Program-made: the position numbers and the translations under genes | In this document: positions 50,698 to 59,927 of the stretch, piece by piece | Position numbering within the stretch: position 1 is the stretch's first letter | How the letters are laid out: every line of letters starts with the position of its first letter | The notes under the pieces: model-generated | The model's input: the letters and a program-made list of their open reading frames with translations, nothing else | Told to the model about the DNA's origin: nothing | The model's database searches: none | From: SIG575 sp964474295 | Lineage (GTDB): Bacteria; Bacillota; Clostridia; Oscillospirales; Acutalibacteraceae | DNA length: 64,000 nt | Direction of reading: 5' to 3' | NCBI GenBank assembly: GCA_964474295.1 | Contig: CAYYRN010000005.1 | Span: 1-64,000, forward strand

Positions 50698-51345
50698 ATG
50701 AATAACATTGATTTGCAAAATATGATTGAAAAATATAAAAAAGAGTTACTGAAATATGCAAAGGATAATGATGTTTATGTGAACGATGAAGTGCTAAGTC
50801 AAATGCCTGAGGCGAAACAGACGGTTTCTGTTGTAAGCGAGCCGAACGACGGCATACAGGAGGCGGATATTACAGAGCTTGAAGGTACGAATCCTGATAA
50901 TTTCAATGCGGGCAGAATTGAACCTACATATGAAAATGTTGATGATTTCACGGAAAAAAATAAAGGAAAAGGTTACTTGAAAGTTCAGGCTTTCAGTGGT
51001 AAACAGTCTTTTCCCATTGTAAATGCAAGAGTTATTGTTTCTAAAAACTTTAATTCGGGTTCACATACCTTTTATGATGAATTGACGGATACGAGCGGTA
51101 TTGTAGACAATTTGGAATTAAATACACCCGAAAAAGACCTTGCGAAACAAGATAATAAAACTTCTCCCTTCTCGACGTATACAGTAAGAGTTACACATCC
51201 TTATTTTATCACAACGGTTTATACAAACGTGCCGATGTTTGACGGCATAACGTCGATACAGCCTGTGAATATGATTCCGAGAACAGGAACACCTATGGAT
51301 GACAATGAGATTGTGTATGTTGAACAGGAACCTACCGATTTATAA
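50698..51345 (+). CDS. Conserved protein with a carboxypeptidase-regulatory-like domain
   Basis: Protein of 215 residues with no signal peptide. An acidic helical N-terminus (about 1-90) is followed by a beta-sandwich resembling carboxypeptidase regulatory-like/CarboxypepD_reg domains (about 95-185; GYLKVQAFSGKQSFPIVNAR, then YDELTDTSGIVDNLELN). AGGAGG lies 7 nt before ATG 50698. It is followed 12 bp later by the SpoIID/peptidoglycan-binding gene and probably works with it at the spore or cell envelope. I cannot name a family more precisely. Confidence 0.55.
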   Translation: MNNIDLQNMIEKYKKELLKYAKDNDVYVNDEVLSQMPEAKQTVSVVSEPNDGIQEADITELEGTNPDNFNAGRIEPTYENVDDFTEKNKGKGYLKVQAFSGKQSFPIVNARVIVSKNFNSGSHTFYDELTDTSGIVDNLELNTPEKDLAKQDNKTSPFSTYTVRVTHPYFITTVYTNVPMFDGITSIQPVNMIPRTGTPMDDNEIVYVEQEPTDL

Positions 51346-51357
51346 GGAGGAAGAGCA

Positions 51358-52704
51358 TTGATAAACGAACCGTACATTCCGAGAACAATTACCGTGCATT
51401 TGGGTTCGCCTGATTCAAATGCGGAAAATGTTACCGTAAATTTCCCGGACTATATTAAAAATGTTGCCTCAAGCGAAATTTATCCAACTTGGCCCGAAAG
51501 TGCATTGAGGGCGAATATTTATGCAATTGTTACTTTTGCACTCAACAGAATATATACCGAACATTACAGAAGCAGAGGATATAATTTTGACATAACAAAT
51601 TCAACGGCTTACGACCAGGCGTATGTAAAAGGCAGAGATATTTTTTCGCCCATTTCAAAAATCGTTGATGAACTTTTTAATGATTATGTTGTAAAAGCCG
51701 GGACAATTTCGCCGTATTTTACACAATATTGCAGCGGAAACGGCGTTAACTGCAAAGGCTTAAAGCAGTGGGGGACAGTTGATCTTGCACAGCAAGGTTA
51801 TGTTCCGTATGAAATTTTGCGATATTACTACGGTGACGTAAATTTAGTCAATAACGCACCTGTAAGAGCAAACATACCGTCTTATCCGGGAAGAGCATTA
51901 AGCCTCGGCAGCCGAGGTGAAGACGTAAGAACGATACAGCGTGAGCTAAACAGAATTGCAGCAAATTATCCGGCAATTCCAACTGTGCCCATAGATTTGG
52001 GTGTGTACGATACCGCAACGGAAAAGGCAGTAAGAGAGTTTCAAAAAATATTCAATTTGACGCAGGACGGAATTGTCGGAAAAAACACGTGGTATAAGTT
52101 GAAATACATTTATTCAAGCGTAAAGGGGCTTTCGGAGCTGTATTCGGAGGGGATTACCTATTCCGAAGCCGAAAGACGTTTCAGTCGGGTTTTGCAGGAG
52201 GGAAGCCGAGGAACAGAAGTAAGAAGCTTACAGTACTACTTGAATTTCATAGCGTTTTTTAATGATGCTTTGTATGAGATAGATGCCGACGGTATATTCG
52301 GGGAAAAAACAAGGGATGCCGTTGTTGCTTTTCAGCGTTATTACGGTTTAACTCCCGACGGAATTGTAGGACGTGATACATGGAATATGCTTCAAACGGT
52401 GTATCAAAGTATTTTGAATGACTTACCTAAGGAATATCAGTCGTACAGCTCGCTTCTTTATCCCGGTTTTGTGCTTTCGGTCGGCTCGACGGGAAAAGTA
52501 GTAGAACAGGTGCAATCATATTTAAGGGTTATCGGTCAAAACAACAGTGCGGTGCCGATTATAGACGTTGACGGTGTTTTCGGTGAGGGGACAAGAAATG
52601 CCGTGCTTGCGGTTCAAGGTCTTTACGGTATTGAACAAACAGGAGTTGTCGGCCCCGCAACGTGGAATGATATTGTTGAATTGTACAACAGCTACAGAGC
52701 ATAA
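51358..52704 (+). CDS. SpoIID-like domain with three peptidoglycan-binding domains
   Basis: Protein of 448 residues. Residues 1 to about 165 resemble SpoIID/LytB lytic transglycosylase domains: YIKNVASSEIYPTWPESALR, NIYAIVTFALNRIYTE and TAYDQAYVKGRDIF, ending with GYVPYEILRYYYG. Three PG_binding_1 repeats follow (about 180-260, 285-350, 375-445), each with a GSRGEDVRTIQ-like start and a DGIVGxxTW core. No signal peptide is seen, so it may be made in the mother cell and act on cortex peptidoglycan, or be exported by an unusual route. The TTG start follows AGGAGGAAG. Adjacent spoVAF supports a spore role. Confidence 0.72.
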   Translation: MINEPYIPRTITVHLGSPDSNAENVTVNFPDYIKNVASSEIYPTWPESALRANIYAIVTFALNRIYTEHYRSRGYNFDITNSTAYDQAYVKGRDIFSPISKIVDELFNDYVVKAGTISPYFTQYCSGNGVNCKGLKQWGTVDLAQQGYVPYEILRYYYGDVNLVNNAPVRANIPSYPGRALSLGSRGEDVRTIQRELNRIAANYPAIPTVPIDLGVYDTATEKAVREFQKIFNLTQDGIVGKNTWYKLKYIYSSVKGLSELYSEGITYSEAERRFSRVLQEGSRGTEVRSLQYYLNFIAFFNDALYEIDADGIFGEKTRDAVVAFQRYYGLTPDGIVGRDTWNMLQTVYQSILNDLPKEYQSYSSLLYPGFVLSVGSTGKVVEQVQSYLRVIGQNNSAVPIIDVDGVFGEGTRNAVLAVQGLYGIEQTGVVGPATWNDIVELYNSYRA

Positions 52705-52755
52705 ATCATAAAAAACAAGGCAAGATAATTTTAGAAAAATTCGGGTGGTGCTGCA

Positions 52756-54174
52756 TTGAAAAAATTCGTTGAAAATTATGAGGAAAATATAAAAACGCTT
52801 AATGCGATTTTCAGAATTGAAGAAAATTTCGACTTAAAAGAACGTGAAATTATTATAGGCGGAAGAAAAGCAAAGCTATATTTTGTCGATGCTTTTTGCA
52901 AAGATGAAATGCTTGAAGAAATTTTGAAGGTACTTCTCAGACTTGAAAAAGAAGAAGTTGATTCGGTAAAAAGCACAAATGATTTTTGCTCGAAATTTAT
53001 CAATTATACAGAAGCCAAAGTTGAGAGTGATGTCGATTCAGCCGTTACGGATGTCTTGTCCGGCCCGGCCGCACTTATTATTGACGGATTTGAGCAGGCA
53101 ATTATAATCGATGCCAAAAAATTTCCTTTGCGTTCGCTTGAAGAACCCGAAAACGACAAGGTTCTTATAGGCTCACACGATGGATTTACCGAAACCGTTA
53201 TAGTAAATTCCGCTTTGATAAGGCGACGTATTCGTGACCCGAATTTAAGCTTTTTCGGAATGAAAGTCGGGAAAAAATCTAAAACAGATATAGCTTTGTG
53301 CTATCTGAATAACATTGTTGACAAAAAAGTGTTGAACAATTTGAAAAAAAGAATCGAGAAAATCGAAATAAATACATTGTCGATGAGCCAGCAGAGCTTT
53401 GTTGAAAGCTTGTTGCCGAAGCAGGTATACAATCCGTTCCCGAAAGTCAGATATACCGAACGTCCCGATGCGGCGGCAGCAAGCATTGCAGAGGGCAACA
53501 TTATAATTTTGGTTGATAATTCACCGACAGCCATCATTGTAAAGACAAGTTTTTTTGAGTTCTTTCAAGACTCGAACGATTTCTATTTTTCACCCGTTGT
53601 CGGTTCTTATCTGCGTTTTGTCAGAACGCTTGTTTTCACGCTTTCGGTAATTCTAACTCCAACGTGGTATTTACTTGTAAAAAATCCCGAATTTATACCG
53701 CAGTGGCTTAGCTTTATAAAAATAGATGAACCGACTCAAGTGCCGATTTTTGCTCAATTGATAGCCATAGAATTAATTGTCGATATGTTGAAATTAGCTT
53801 CGGTAAACACACCTCAGCCGCTAAGTAATTCTTTCAGTATGATCGGTGCGTTGATTTTAGGTGAGTTTGCAGTAACAGCCAATTGGTTTCTTCCCGAAAT
53901 AATACTATATATGGCTTTTGTCGCAATTGCCAATTTTACACAGTCGAGCTTTGAACTCGGTTATGCGATGAAATTCACACGCATAACGGTCATTCTTTTA
54001 ACACGGTTTTTTAATTTTTGGGGCTATATTGCAGGTTTTGTTTTAATGCTTGTAATTCTCGCAACAACAAAAACCTTGACGGGAAGAAATTATCTTTATC
54101 CGTTAATTCCTTTCGATAAAAAGGCACTTTTCAGTTTGATTGTAAGAAAATCAATAAGCAAAAGCAAAAACTAA
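52756..54174 (+). CDS. spoVAF: Spore germination protein (SpoVAF/GerA family)
   Basis: Protein of 472 residues in the GerA A-subunit/SpoVAF family. A soluble N-terminal domain (about 1-285) contains LLRLEKEEVDS and DFEQ-type segments leading to SFFGMKVGKKSKTDIALCYL; from about 290, four to five membrane helices include RFVRTLVFTLSVILTPTWYL. GerA proteins sense germinants in the inner spore membrane; SpoVAF is encoded with the spoVA Ca-dipicolinate channel genes in Bacillus. No spoVA genes lie next to it here, so it might be an independent GerA-like protein. It is convergent with the deacetylase gene and overlaps its 3' end by 4 nt. Confidence 0.82.
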   Translation: MKKFVENYEENIKTLNAIFRIEENFDLKEREIIIGGRKAKLYFVDAFCKDEMLEEILKVLLRLEKEEVDSVKSTNDFCSKFINYTEAKVESDVDSAVTDVLSGPAALIIDGFEQAIIIDAKKFPLRSLEEPENDKVLIGSHDGFTETVIVNSALIRRRIRDPNLSFFGMKVGKKSKTDIALCYLNNIVDKKVLNNLKKRIEKIEINTLSMSQQSFVESLLPKQVYNPFPKVRYTERPDAAAASIAEGNIIILVDNSPTAIIVKTSFFEFFQDSNDFYFSPVVGSYLRFVRTLVFTLSVILTPTWYLLVKNPEFIPQWLSFIKIDEPTQVPIFAQLIAIELIVDMLKLASVNTPQPLSNSFSMIGALILGEFAVTANWFLPEIILYMAFVAIANFTQSSFELGYAMKFTRITVILLTRFFNFWGYIAGFVLMLVILATTKTLTGRNYLYPLIPFDKKALFSLIVRKSISKSKN

Positions 54175-55034
54175 TCTTCAAGTATATTTTCAAAAAATCT
54201 TTCTGTGGAAATTGAAGACGGTCTGTTATATCTTCCGAGGCGGTACAAACTTTCTGTATCGCCTTGATTAATTATGTTTACTCTTTCTTCGCAAAGCAAT
54301 GCCGCCTTAAATCCCAATTCTTTTGAGAGTTTAATTGTTTCTTCGTTATATGCGCCGAACGGAAAAGTCAGCGTGTTGGGGGTGTATGATGTTTTTTCGT
54401 TTATTAAATCCTGCATTTTTTTAATATCACTGCCGACCTCCGTACTGTAAGAAACCGCATCCTCATTATATTTTTTTGAAATTCCGTTTCTTCCGTTTTG
54501 ATTTTTATGCAAATCGTAAGAATGATTCTGAATTTCTATTTCGTCACTTTCGGTTAGCTCTTTAATTTCATCCCAATTCATATAGGAATAGGTAACATTG
54601 TGGTCATCTTCCTCCGTGAAAAAGTCCGTATACGCACCGACCACAGATGAAACGGCACACATATTAAGTTCTTTCATCAGCGGATAAACATATTCGTAAA
54701 CACTTTCAAATCCGTCATCAAGAGTTATAATTATCGGCTTTTCGGGAAGTTCTTCTTTTTTGTAAACGTAATTTATAAGGTCTGACATATTTACAGTTGT
54801 ATAACCTTTTGATTTAATATACTTCATATCTTCTTCAAACTGTTCGTACATTACAGTATATTTTCCCTTTCTCGATGACTTTTTAGTTACCTGATGGTAC
54901 ATAATAATAGGTATTTTTTTGCCTTCTTTTTCCTCAGCGACCGAAACGAACGGTGCAAACCAAATGAAAGCACTGACAAAAAAGAAAATGCAAACAAATA
55001 TAAAAACATATTTTTTCTTTATTTTTATTACCAT
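54171..55034 (-). CDS. Polysaccharide deacetylase (NodB domain), exported
   Basis: Protein of about 287 residues with an N-terminal hydrophobic helix (YVFIFVCIFFFVSAFIWFA), acting as signal peptide or anchor. The deacetylase domain has IPIIMYHQV, the catalytic Asp motif IITLDDGFESVYE, the metal HxxxxH pattern in IQNHSYDLH and late TLTFPFGAYNEET. Such enzymes remove acetyl groups from peptidoglycan or poly-GlcNAc. The ATG at 55034 has GGAGTG at the right distance; an upstream GTG/ATG pair lies too close to it. Confidence 0.87.
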   Translation of the reverse strand: MVIKIKKKYVFIFVCIFFFVSAFIWFAPFVSVAEEKEGKKIPIIMYHQVTKKSSRKGKYTVMYEQFEEDMKYIKSKGYTTVNMSDLINYVYKKEELPEKPIIITLDDGFESVYEYVYPLMKELNMCAVSSVVGAYTDFFTEEDDHNVTYSYMNWDEIKELTESDEIEIQNHSYDLHKNQNGRNGISKKYNEDAVSYSTEVGSDIKKMQDLINEKTSYTPNTLTFPFGAYNEETIKLSKELGFKAALLCEERVNIINQGDTESLYRLGRYNRPSSISTERFFENILED

Positions 55035-55087
55035 TTTCATCACTCCGATAGAAATATATGTTTCGGTTCGAATAAAAATAATAAAAC

Positions 55088-55116
55088 TTGATATTTTATA
55101 AGATAAGAGTTATAAT
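55088..55116 (+). promoter_or_regulatory. Promoter for the M42 peptidase operon
   Basis: TTGATA (55088-55093), 17-bp spacer, TATAAT (55111-55116). It argues against upstream in-frame starts for the first peptidase. Confidence 0.75.
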
Positions 55117-55156
55117 GTTTTGGAAAATTATTTTGAAAGAAGTGAATATTCGCCTT

Positions 55157-56185
55157 ATGATGACTGATGTTCAAATTGCCGAGCTGCTCAAGAAACTATG
55201 CAGTGTTCATGGAACTCCGGGCAATGAAACCGTTGCTGCCGAACTTGCGGCAGGTGAATTAAAAAAGTATATGGATGTGCATTTTGATGCACTTGGGAAT
55301 GTTATCGGCAGGACTGTTGCCGATGCTCCGCATATATTTCTCGATGCGCATATTGACAGAATCGGACTCGTTGTAACATCAATAACGGATGAGGGTTTTG
55401 TTAAAGTCAATTCTTGCGGAGGAGTTGATGCAAGAACACTCGAAGCCTCCGAAGTTATAATATTCGGTAAAAAGGAAATTTTCGGTGTTGTATCCTCCAT
55501 ACCTCCTCATTTGACAAAATCAGGCGAAAACAAAGCAAGCGAAGTTCGGGATATTGTTATAGATATCGGTATGGATAAAGAAACTGCTCAAAATTATATT
55601 TCTCCATCCGACAGGGTAATCGTTAAATCCGATTTTGTAAAATTACTCGGCACAAAGGTTTCTTCCGCTGCACTCGATAACCGAGCCGGTGTGGCTTCAC
55701 TTATAATTGCTTGCGATATGCTCAAAGACAAAGGCATAAATCCGAATTTGACCGTTGCTTTTACCGTATGTGAGGAAACAGGCGGTGGCGGTGCCAAAAT
55801 CGCTTCCTTTGCACAACAGTCTGACGAAGCGATAGCTGTTGATGTAAGCTTTGCGAAAGCTCCCGATGTTTCCGATGAAGAATCGGGCATTATGTCCGAA
55901 GGCCCAATGATCGGGTTTTCCTCCGTGCTTGATTACAATATGAGCTTGAATTTAGTAAAGCTTGCCGAAAAAAAACAAATTCCGTATCAACGTGAAATTA
56001 TGGGTTCGAGAACAGGAACCAATGCCGATAATATTTCCGTTTCGGGTTGCGGCATAAAAACGGGATTAATTTCAATTCCGCTTAGAAATATGCACACTGC
56101 GGTTGAAGTTGTAGATATAAATGATATTAAAAATACCGCTTTGCTCATTTGCGAATATGTTTTTGAAAGGATGGGAAAATGCTGA
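55157..56185 (+). CDS. M42 family metallopeptidase, first copy
   Basis: Cytosolic aminopeptidase-like protein of 342 residues, M42 (TET/glutamyl aminopeptidase) family, forming large hollow complexes with two metals. Metal/catalytic motifs: FLDAHIDRIGLVV, SAALDNRAGVASLI, FTVCEETGGGGAKIA, AVDVSFAKAPD and RNMHTAVEVVDI. The EE motif sits in an unusual glycine-rich CEETGGGGA context. ATG 55157 (or 55160) follows the promoter by about 40 bp. It is followed without a gap by a second M42 gene. Confidence 0.88.
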   Translation: MMTDVQIAELLKKLCSVHGTPGNETVAAELAAGELKKYMDVHFDALGNVIGRTVADAPHIFLDAHIDRIGLVVTSITDEGFVKVNSCGGVDARTLEASEVIIFGKKEIFGVVSSIPPHLTKSGENKASEVRDIVIDIGMDKETAQNYISPSDRVIVKSDFVKLLGTKVSSAALDNRAGVASLIIACDMLKDKGINPNLTVAFTVCEETGGGGAKIASFAQQSDEAIAVDVSFAKAPDVSDEESGIMSEGPMIGFSSVLDYNMSLNLVKLAEKKQIPYQREIMGSRTGTNADNISVSGCGIKTGLISIPLRNMHTAVEVVDINDIKNTALLICEYVFERMGKC

Positions 56186-57220
56186 ATGGAAAGAGTATTG
56201 AAATTTGCTGAGGAATTGTGTGTACTTGACGGTATTTCATCCAGAGAAAACAAAATATGCGAATATATAATCGACAAAATCAAAGGTATTGAAAATTGCA
56301 CCTATTTTATCGATAATCTCGGTAATTTGATAGTTGAGAAAAAAGGAAATAAAGTGCCGAGAAGTAAAATTATGATTGATGCTCATATGGACGAAGTCGG
56401 TTTGATTGTTTCTTATATTACTTCCGACGGATTTATAAAATTTCATAACGTCGGCGGCATTAATGAAAAAGTGTTGCTCGGTAAAACTGTAAAGATAAAT
56501 GACTTGACAGGTGTTATCGGAACAAGACCCGTTCATTTGCTTGCAAAAGATAAGTTATCCGACATACCTAAAATTGAAGATTTGTACATCGACATCGGTG
56601 CTTCTTCAAAAGAAGAAGCGGAAAAATACGTTTCTCTCGGTGACAGTGTATGTTTTGATTCCGAATGGATTGAATTCGGTAAAGACCGTGAATATGTAAA
56701 GGCAAAAGCACTTGATGACAGGCTCGGTTGTGCCGTTATGCTTGATATGTTGTTGAGTGAATCGGAGTATGACCTTGTTTTTTCTTTTTCCGTGCAGGAG
56801 GAAGTCGGTGCAAGAGGTGCTGCCGCCGTTACAAACAGAATAAAACCCGATTATGCAATTGTTCTTGAATGTACTACCGCATCCGATATAAGCGGAATTG
56901 ATGAAGAAAAAAAGGTATGTAAATTAGACGGCGGTGCTGTTGTTTCTTTTATGGACGGCGGAACCGTGTATTTGAAGGATTTGTATGACAAAGCGATGAA
57001 AACCGCAAAGGATAACGGTATTAAGGCTCAAACCAAGACAATGGTTGCAGGAGGAAATAATGCGGGTCAGATTCATAAATCCGCTTGCGGAGTTAAATGT
57101 GTCGCTGTTTCGGTTCCGTGCAGATATCTTCATTCTCCGTCATGCGTTATAAAAAAATCGGACGTTGCGGATGTAAAAGACTTGATAATTAAGCTTGTTT
57201 CGGATTTGGGAAATGATTAA
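56186..57220 (+). CDS. M42 family metallopeptidase, second copy
   Basis: Protein of 344 residues paralogous to its neighbour. Motifs: MIDAHMDEVGLIVSY, KALDDRLGCAVMLDML, FSVQEEVGARGAAAV, VLECTTASDISG and CRYLHSPSCVI. It is closer to the family consensus than the first copy. It begins on the base after the first copy's stop, so the two are translationally coupled and could form a mixed oligomer. Products would be amino acids from peptides. Confidence 0.9.
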   Translation: MERVLKFAEELCVLDGISSRENKICEYIIDKIKGIENCTYFIDNLGNLIVEKKGNKVPRSKIMIDAHMDEVGLIVSYITSDGFIKFHNVGGINEKVLLGKTVKINDLTGVIGTRPVHLLAKDKLSDIPKIEDLYIDIGASSKEEAEKYVSLGDSVCFDSEWIEFGKDREYVKAKALDDRLGCAVMLDMLLSESEYDLVFSFSVQEEVGARGAAAVTNRIKPDYAIVLECTTASDISGIDEEKKVCKLDGGAVVSFMDGGTVYLKDLYDKAMKTAKDNGIKAQTKTMVAGGNNAGQIHKSACGVKCVAVSVPCRYLHSPSCVIKKSDVADVKDLIIKLVSDLGND

Positions 57221-57947
57221 ATTAATTGATGATTTTGGTGATTGCAGCCGTTTCACGTTTTCCGATGATGTGTTTTTTCAAAGAATTTATTCGGATTTTA
57301 ATACCCAATCCGTTTTTGATGATACGGCTTTTTATGTAAACACAATAAACGGATATCCTGTTGCGGTTATTTCAAAGGTTAAAGGTAGTATTACGATTTC
57401 GGCAGAAAAGTGTGCCGATTTTGCCGAAATTGCCGAATTTCTTAAAGTTATAGGATATTCTTCAATACTGTGTGATAAGGAATTTTCCGATTATTTTGAC
57501 GGTGTAAAAACATTCGGCAGTATTTTAATAAACAGACCGATTGAAAAATTCCACTGTGAAGCTAAAGAACTTTACACAGAAAATTTAAAAGATGTTTCTA
57601 CTTTAACCCAAGAAGCTTTCTCGATTAAGCTTGACTTTGAAGAGTGGTTTGCCGATATGTCGCATAAGCTTCGCCACAAGGGAGCAAGACTTTTCGGCAT
57701 TTACTCCGATAACAAATTAATATCGACTGCTTTTTCGCTGTTTGAAACGGAAGAATCCGCCGTTATATCTTCTCTTGCGACAATTAAAGAAATGAGATGT
57801 CACGGTTACGGAGAAAAATTACTTAAAACATTGCTTTCTGAAAATACGGGAAGAAATGTCTATGTGTTCACTGAAAATACGGATGTTGAAAATTGGTATA
57901 AAAAATTCGGATTTACGGATTATAAAAGATGGAGTGAGATTAAATAA
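57213..57947 (+). CDS. GNAT family N-acetyltransferase
   Basis: Protein of 244 residues. The C-terminal half (about 120-244) has the GNAT fold: AVISSLATIKEMRCHGYGEK carries the acetyl-CoA loop (R..G.G), ending ENTDVENWYKKFGFTDYKRW. The N-terminal half (about 1-115) is a second, degenerate acetyltransferase-like lobe. The acceptor substrate is unknown. ATG 57213 overlaps the peptidase stop by 8 nt; the stop overlaps the next ATG. Confidence 0.82.
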   Translation: MIKLIDDFGDCSRFTFSDDVFFQRIYSDFNTQSVFDDTAFYVNTINGYPVAVISKVKGSITISAEKCADFAEIAEFLKVIGYSSILCDKEFSDYFDGVKTFGSILINRPIEKFHCEAKELYTENLKDVSTLTQEAFSIKLDFEEWFADMSHKLRHKGARLFGIYSDNKLISTAFSLFETEESAVISSLATIKEMRCHGYGEKLLKTLLSENTGRNVYVFTENTDVENWYKKFGFTDYKRWSEIK

Positions 57948-59218
57948 TGTATTATAATTTTGAAATCAGCAACAAGATTTCGGAACTTTCGGAGATAGCT
58001 TTAAAAAAGTCAGAGAAAGCTTTTTCGGATATTGAAAAAATAACGGAGCAAAACCAAATAAAGGTGCTGTCTGCTTTTACGGAATTCGGCATAAGTGAAA
58101 GCCATTTTGCCGAAACAACAGGTTACGGTTACGGTGACAGAGGCAGAGAAACCATTGATAAATTGTTTGCAAAGTGTGTCGGTTCCGAAGATTCGATAAT
58201 CCGTCATAATTTTACTTGCGGAACTCATACTCTTGCAGTTGCTCTGTTCGGTATTCTAAGACCGGGCGACACTATGCTTTGCGTTACGGGAACACCTTAC
58301 GATACTATTCACAGCGTAATCGGTTTGACCGATACGGTAGGTCAAGGTTCGTTAAAGGACTTCGGCGTTAACTATATGCAAATCGATTTAACTCCCGACG
58401 GTAAGCCGAACATTCCCGAAATCGAAAAGACGCTTAAAACGAAAAGCATTAAAATGGTTTACATACAGCGTTCACGGGGATATTCACTGAGACCTACCTT
58501 GAGTGTAGGGGAGATAAAAGAAATTGTTGATACAGTAAAAAAAGCAAGCAACGCTGTTGTTATGGTTGACAATTGTTACGGCGAGTTTGTTGAAACAATT
58601 GAGCCGGGTGATGTCGGATGTGATTTGTTTGCAGGCTCTCTTATTAAAAATGCCGGCGGCGGAATCGCAAGAACAGGCGGCTACATTGCCGGAAAAAAAG
58701 AATTTGTTGAGCTTTGTTCTTACAGAATGACAACTCCGGGCTTGGGCAGGGAAGTCGGTGCAACGCTCGGACAAAGCAGGAACCTCTATATGGGTCTGTT
58801 TAATGCACCCCACGTTGTCGGAGAAGCTCTTAAAGCCGCAGTTTTTACGGCATCTCTGTTTAAAAAACTCGGATTCGGAGTAACACCCGATGTAGACGAA
58901 ACACGTCACGACATAATTCAAGCGGTAAAGCTTGAAAAAGAAGAAAACCTTATTGCTTTTTGTCAAGGACTTCAAAAAGGTGCGCCGATTGATTCAACGG
59001 CAGTTCCCGAACCGTGGGATATGCCGGGTTATGACAGCAAGGTTATTATGTCGGCAGGTGCGTTTATTTCCGGTGCTTCAATAGAGCTTTCGGCTGATGC
59101 CCCGCTTAGAGAACCGTTTGCTGTTTGGATGCAGGGAGGATTAAATTTTCACAGTGCAAAGCTCGGAATAATGTTGGCTGCCGAGGAAATGAACAAGAGG
59201 GGATTGCTTAAACTGTGA
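57947..59218 (+). CDS. Methionine gamma-lyase-like PLP protein (aluminium-resistance family)
   Basis: PLP-dependent fold type I protein of 423 residues, of the family annotated as aluminium resistance/methionine gamma-lyase-like. Visible features: TGYGYGDRGRETIDKLFA, cofactor contacts RHNFTCGTHTLAVALFG, Asp in VMVDNCYGEFVE and the Schiff-base Lys in LFAGSLIKNAGGGIA. It is widespread in Firmicutes next to other operons and its true reaction is uncertain; a C-S lyase role is inferred from fold. ATG 57947 shares a base with the preceding stop. Confidence 0.88.
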   Translation: MYYNFEISNKISELSEIALKKSEKAFSDIEKITEQNQIKVLSAFTEFGISESHFAETTGYGYGDRGRETIDKLFAKCVGSEDSIIRHNFTCGTHTLAVALFGILRPGDTMLCVTGTPYDTIHSVIGLTDTVGQGSLKDFGVNYMQIDLTPDGKPNIPEIEKTLKTKSIKMVYIQRSRGYSLRPTLSVGEIKEIVDTVKKASNAVVMVDNCYGEFVETIEPGDVGCDLFAGSLIKNAGGGIARTGGYIAGKKEFVELCSYRMTTPGLGREVGATLGQSRNLYMGLFNAPHVVGEALKAAVFTASLFKKLGFGVTPDVDETRHDIIQAVKLEKEENLIAFCQGLQKGAPIDSTAVPEPWDMPGYDSKVIMSAGAFISGASIELSADAPLREPFAVWMQGGLNFHSAKLGIMLAAEEMNKRGLLKL

Positions 59219-59925
59219 GTAAAAAAACTATTTATAACTATAAGGGAATTACGGGTGACTCCTTATTTCTGCTTGCAAGAAACAGATTTGAAAATAATAA
59301 AGCTTTTTACGAGGAGCATAAAGCTGAAATTAAAAACGGTATTACGGTTCCGATCAGACAAATTATCGATGCTTTAATTGATGATATGTTTGAATATGAC
59401 GAAAAAATGATGCTTGTGCCGTGGAAGATGATATCGCGAATCAGACGTGATACAAGATATACCAAGGATAAATCACTTTACCGTGAAAATGTTTGGGTTA
59501 TGTTTATGCGGGATAAAAAAGTAAACCCCTACATTCCGTGCTTTTGGTTTGAAATTTTTCCCGACAGATATTGCTGTGGAGTGGGTACATTTTATACCAA
59601 TGCCGCTTTTCTCGAATTGTACAGAGAAAAAATTTTGTCAGAACCCGACACATTCAGAAAAGCTGTAAAATCCTGCAAAAAAACAGGTGCGGTTTTGAAC
59701 TTAAATTCTTACAAAAAAGCAAAACCGGGCAACTGTCCCGAAGATTTGCTTATGTTTTACAATGCAAAAAGCTTTTTTTACAGATGTGATTATTTAGATG
59801 TTTCCGAGCTTGAAAACAGTGATTTTATAGATAAAATAAAATATAATTTTAAGTGTTTTTATCCTATGTACAAGTTTCTTCTCGAAGTAACCGAAAAGTA
59901 TATTTCACTGAACGGGGGATTATGA
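59215..59925 (+). CDS. DUF2461 family protein
   Basis: Protein of 236 residues of the DUF2461 family: FLLARNRFENNKAFYEEHKA, RIRRDTRYTKDKSLYRENVW and CFWFEIFPDRYCCGVGTFYT are the recognisable blocks. No catalytic function is known. The GTG start overlaps the preceding stop, and it ends 2 bp before the phosphohexomutase gene. Confidence 0.85.
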   Translation: MSKKTIYNYKGITGDSLFLLARNRFENNKAFYEEHKAEIKNGITVPIRQIIDALIDDMFEYDEKMMLVPWKMISRIRRDTRYTKDKSLYRENVWVMFMRDKKVNPYIPCFWFEIFPDRYCCGVGTFYTNAAFLELYREKILSEPDTFRKAVKSCKKTGAVLNLNSYKKAKPGNCPEDLLMFYNAKSFFYRCDYLDVSELENSDFIDKIKYNFKCFYPMYKFLLEVTEKYISLNGGL

Positions 59926-59927
59926 TT

